In this document: positions 49,626 to 51,097 of the stretch, piece by piece | Numbering within the stretch: the stretch's first letter is position 1 | Layout: each line of letters begins with the position of its first letter | From: Bacillota bacterium | GTDB taxonomy: Bacteria > Bacillota > Dethiobacteria > DTU022 | NCBI GenBank assembly: GCA_012840855.1 | Contig: DUVX01000071.1 | Span: 1-51,097, forward strand | Reading direction: 5' to 3' | Length of the DNA: 51,097 nt | The notes under the pieces: model-generated | What the model saw: only the letters and a program-made list of their open reading frames with translations | What the model was told of the DNA's origin: nothing | Databases searched by the model: none | Program-made: the position numbers and the translations under genes

Positions 49626-49993
49626 TGGCCGGACCGACCATTTTTTCACCGGCCCTGGAGCAGCTGATCGCCTTTCTGGAGGCGCTGGCCCTGGGAGCGC
49701 TCTTTGCCTTCACTTTTGATCTTTACCGTGCGCTGCGGCTGCAGTTTCGGCGGCTCCCGCCGGCCCTCTCTGCCGCTGCCGATTGCCTTTTCTGGCTGGC
49801 CGCCGCCGTCGCGGCGGTCTCGTTTTTGATCTACCGGCGCTGGGGAGAGATTCATCTCTATATCTATATCGGGTTGGCCGGCGGTTTTATGCTCTATATC
49901 CGCTTTCTGAGCGGCTACCTCTTGCCCCTGTGGCGGCGGAGCTTCGCTTACCTGGCCCGGCTCTTCCGCCGCCCGGTGGAGGATAAAAAATAG
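49625..49993 (+). CDS. yabQ: Spore cortex biosynthesis protein YabQ
   Basis: GALFAFTFDLYRALRLQFRRLPP...ADCLFWLAAAVAAVSFLIYRRWGEIHLYIYIGLAGGFMLYIRFLSGYLL. Confidence 0.9.
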   Translation: MAGPTIFSPALEQLIAFLEALALGALFAFTFDLYRALRLQFRRLPPALSAAADCLFWLAAAVAAVSFLIYRRWGEIHLYIYIGLAGGFMLYIRFLSGYLLPLWRRSFAYLARLFRRPVEDKK

Positions 49994-50055
49994 ATCTCCT
50001 TACAAAGCAGGATCTTTTTGCCTCAATGGCGAAGATATAATTTCGCGCAAGGAGA

Positions 50056-50409
50056 ATGATGGAGCCGGGAGGGAATCGGGCGATGACAGGCAGAAGAAGA
50101 AAAGGCAAGGTAACCTCCTTCCCCCGGCGCCGGCGGGCCGGTTACGGGATCTCCCGGCTGGTTGCCCTGGCCGGGGTGCTGATGCTCTGTTTTCTTTTTG
50201 CCATAACTCTGGTGCAGATGTTACAATATAACCGCCTGCAGAAAGAAGTGGTTGCAGCGGAGGGTGGAGTGGCAGAAAAAGAAAGGCGCAACGAGAGCGT
50301 CGCCACGGAGGTGGCCCGCCTCGAAGATCCTGACTATATCGAGGTGCTGGCGCGCAAGTGGCTGGGGTTTGTCCGTCCCGGGGAGATCGTCTTTCAGCTC
50401 GAGGATTGA
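50056..50409 (+). CDS. divIC: Septum formation initiator DivIC/FtsB family
   Basis: Single TM, coiled coil, EDPDYIEVLARKWLGFVRPGEIVFQL. Confidence 0.88.
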   Translation: MMEPGGNRAMTGRRRKGKVTSFPRRRRAGYGISRLVALAGVLMLCFLFAITLVQMLQYNRLQKEVVAAEGGVAEKERRNESVATEVARLEDPDYIEVLARKWLGFVRPGEIVFQLED

Positions 50410-50479
50410 CAAACCATTCTAAAAAGTTATAATATCTATAGATTCAAGTTAGATCACGCAAGGAGGATTTTCGAGACGA

Positions 50480-50869
50480 ATGCCTGTAAAGGTGGGCAGT
50501 ACTGTGGAAGGGGTGGTCACCGGGATCACTAATTTTGGCGCTTTTGTAACGCTTCCCAGCGGAGAGACCGGGTTGGTGCATATTTCGGAAGTGGCTAATT
50601 CTTATGTCAAGGATATCCACGATTATTTAAAAAAGTCCGACCGGGTTAAAGTGAAGGTGCTCTCGGTAGATGGCAAGGGGAAGATCGGGCTTTCGATCCG
50701 GCGGGCTCTCGCCAAATCGGGTTCGCGCGATTTCCGGAGAGAAAAACGAGTTTCTTTTGAAGACAAGCTGGCCCGGTTCATGAAGGAGAGCGACGAAAGA
50801 CTGCAGGATCTAAAACGAAATACAGAATCGAAGAGGGGCGGCCGGGGGACTTACCGGGAAGCTTATTAG
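50480..50869 (+). CDS. yabR: S1 RNA-binding domain protein (YabR-like)
   Basis: GSTVEGVVTGITNFGAFVTLPSGETGLVHISEVANSYVKDIHDYLKKSDRVKVKVLSVDGKGKIGLSIR. Confidence 0.93.
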   Translation: MPVKVGSTVEGVVTGITNFGAFVTLPSGETGLVHISEVANSYVKDIHDYLKKSDRVKVKVLSVDGKGKIGLSIRRALAKSGSRDFRREKRVSFEDKLARFMKESDERLQDLKRNTESKRGGRGTYREAY

Positions 50870-50945
50870 CAGTTTCCCGTCAGAGCGGGCAAGGGCCGCC
50901 GCAAGATGATCGGATAATCATATCGATATGCCCGCAGAAACCTTT

Positions 50946-50970
50946 AAAAACACCTGAAGAGGTGTTTTTT
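50946..50970 (+). terminator. Rho-independent terminator after yabR
   Basis: AAAAACACCT-GAAG-AGGTGTTTTTT, 10-bp perfect stem plus U tract. Confidence 0.85.
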
Positions 50971-50973
50971 ATT

Positions 50974-51097
50974 GTGCGCCCGGCATGGGCGCAGTCTAAT
51001 GGGTGAAAGTCCCTAGTGCGGGTTGATAGTGCCAAGCACATAGCCGAAGGCAAGGGTGTCCACTGCGAGGTGGAATCTGAAGGAAGCTGGAGGCAAA
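50974..51097 (+). mobile_element. 5' end of a group II intron (runs off window)
   Basis: GTGCGCCCGGCATGGGCGCAGTCTAATGGGTGAAAGTCCC...GCCGAAGGCAAGGGTGTCC...GAATCTGAAGGAAGCTGGAGGCAAA, typical 5' boundary/domain I of bacterial group II introns. Confidence 0.9.

Overview
The window is a chromosomal segment of an endospore-forming Firmicute (Clostridia-like gene content). It has three parts. (1) About 1-7964 looks like the right-hand end of a decayed integrative island. It holds remnants of a primase/helicase-like gene, an IS3-family end with truncated orfA, a tyrosine-recombinase fragment and an IS21-family end with the istB tail. These are followed by a compact XRE-hsdR-hsdM-hsdS Type I R-M operon and a GIY-YIG/DUF4357-type protein. 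The island ends at a 3' half of a tRNA-Ser(CGA)-like gene, beginning at an 8-bp perfect inverted repeat in the anticodon region and interpreted here as an att site. (2) About 8.0-50.9 kb is a conserved replication/sporulation/housekeeping block: csp, DEAD-box helicase, tRNA-Ser(GGA), long SRP RNA, dnaX, ybaB, recR, yaaL, bofA, korABCD-type oxidoreductase, guaB, tmk, holB, ricT, abrB, metG, tatD, rlpA-like, SDR/SCP2 pair, yabE-like, rsmA, yuk-type RNase H-like protein, veg, ssp, nicotinamidase-like/NAPRTase pair, ispE, spoVG, glmU, prs, rplY, pth, fin, mfd, spoVT, spoVB, a shortened yabN/mazG, hup, a SpoIID-like lipoprotein, purC, yabPQ, divIC and yabR. (3) The last ~124 bp is the 5' end of a group II intron inserted directly behind a rho-independent terminator. 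I found no CRISPR array. I cannot demonstrate a wholly new system. The best leads are the tRNA-terminated island with its R-M/GIY-YIG cassette, the repeat-structured hsdS, the non-canonical start of pth, the deletion in the YabN methylase domain, and the terminator-associated group II intron.
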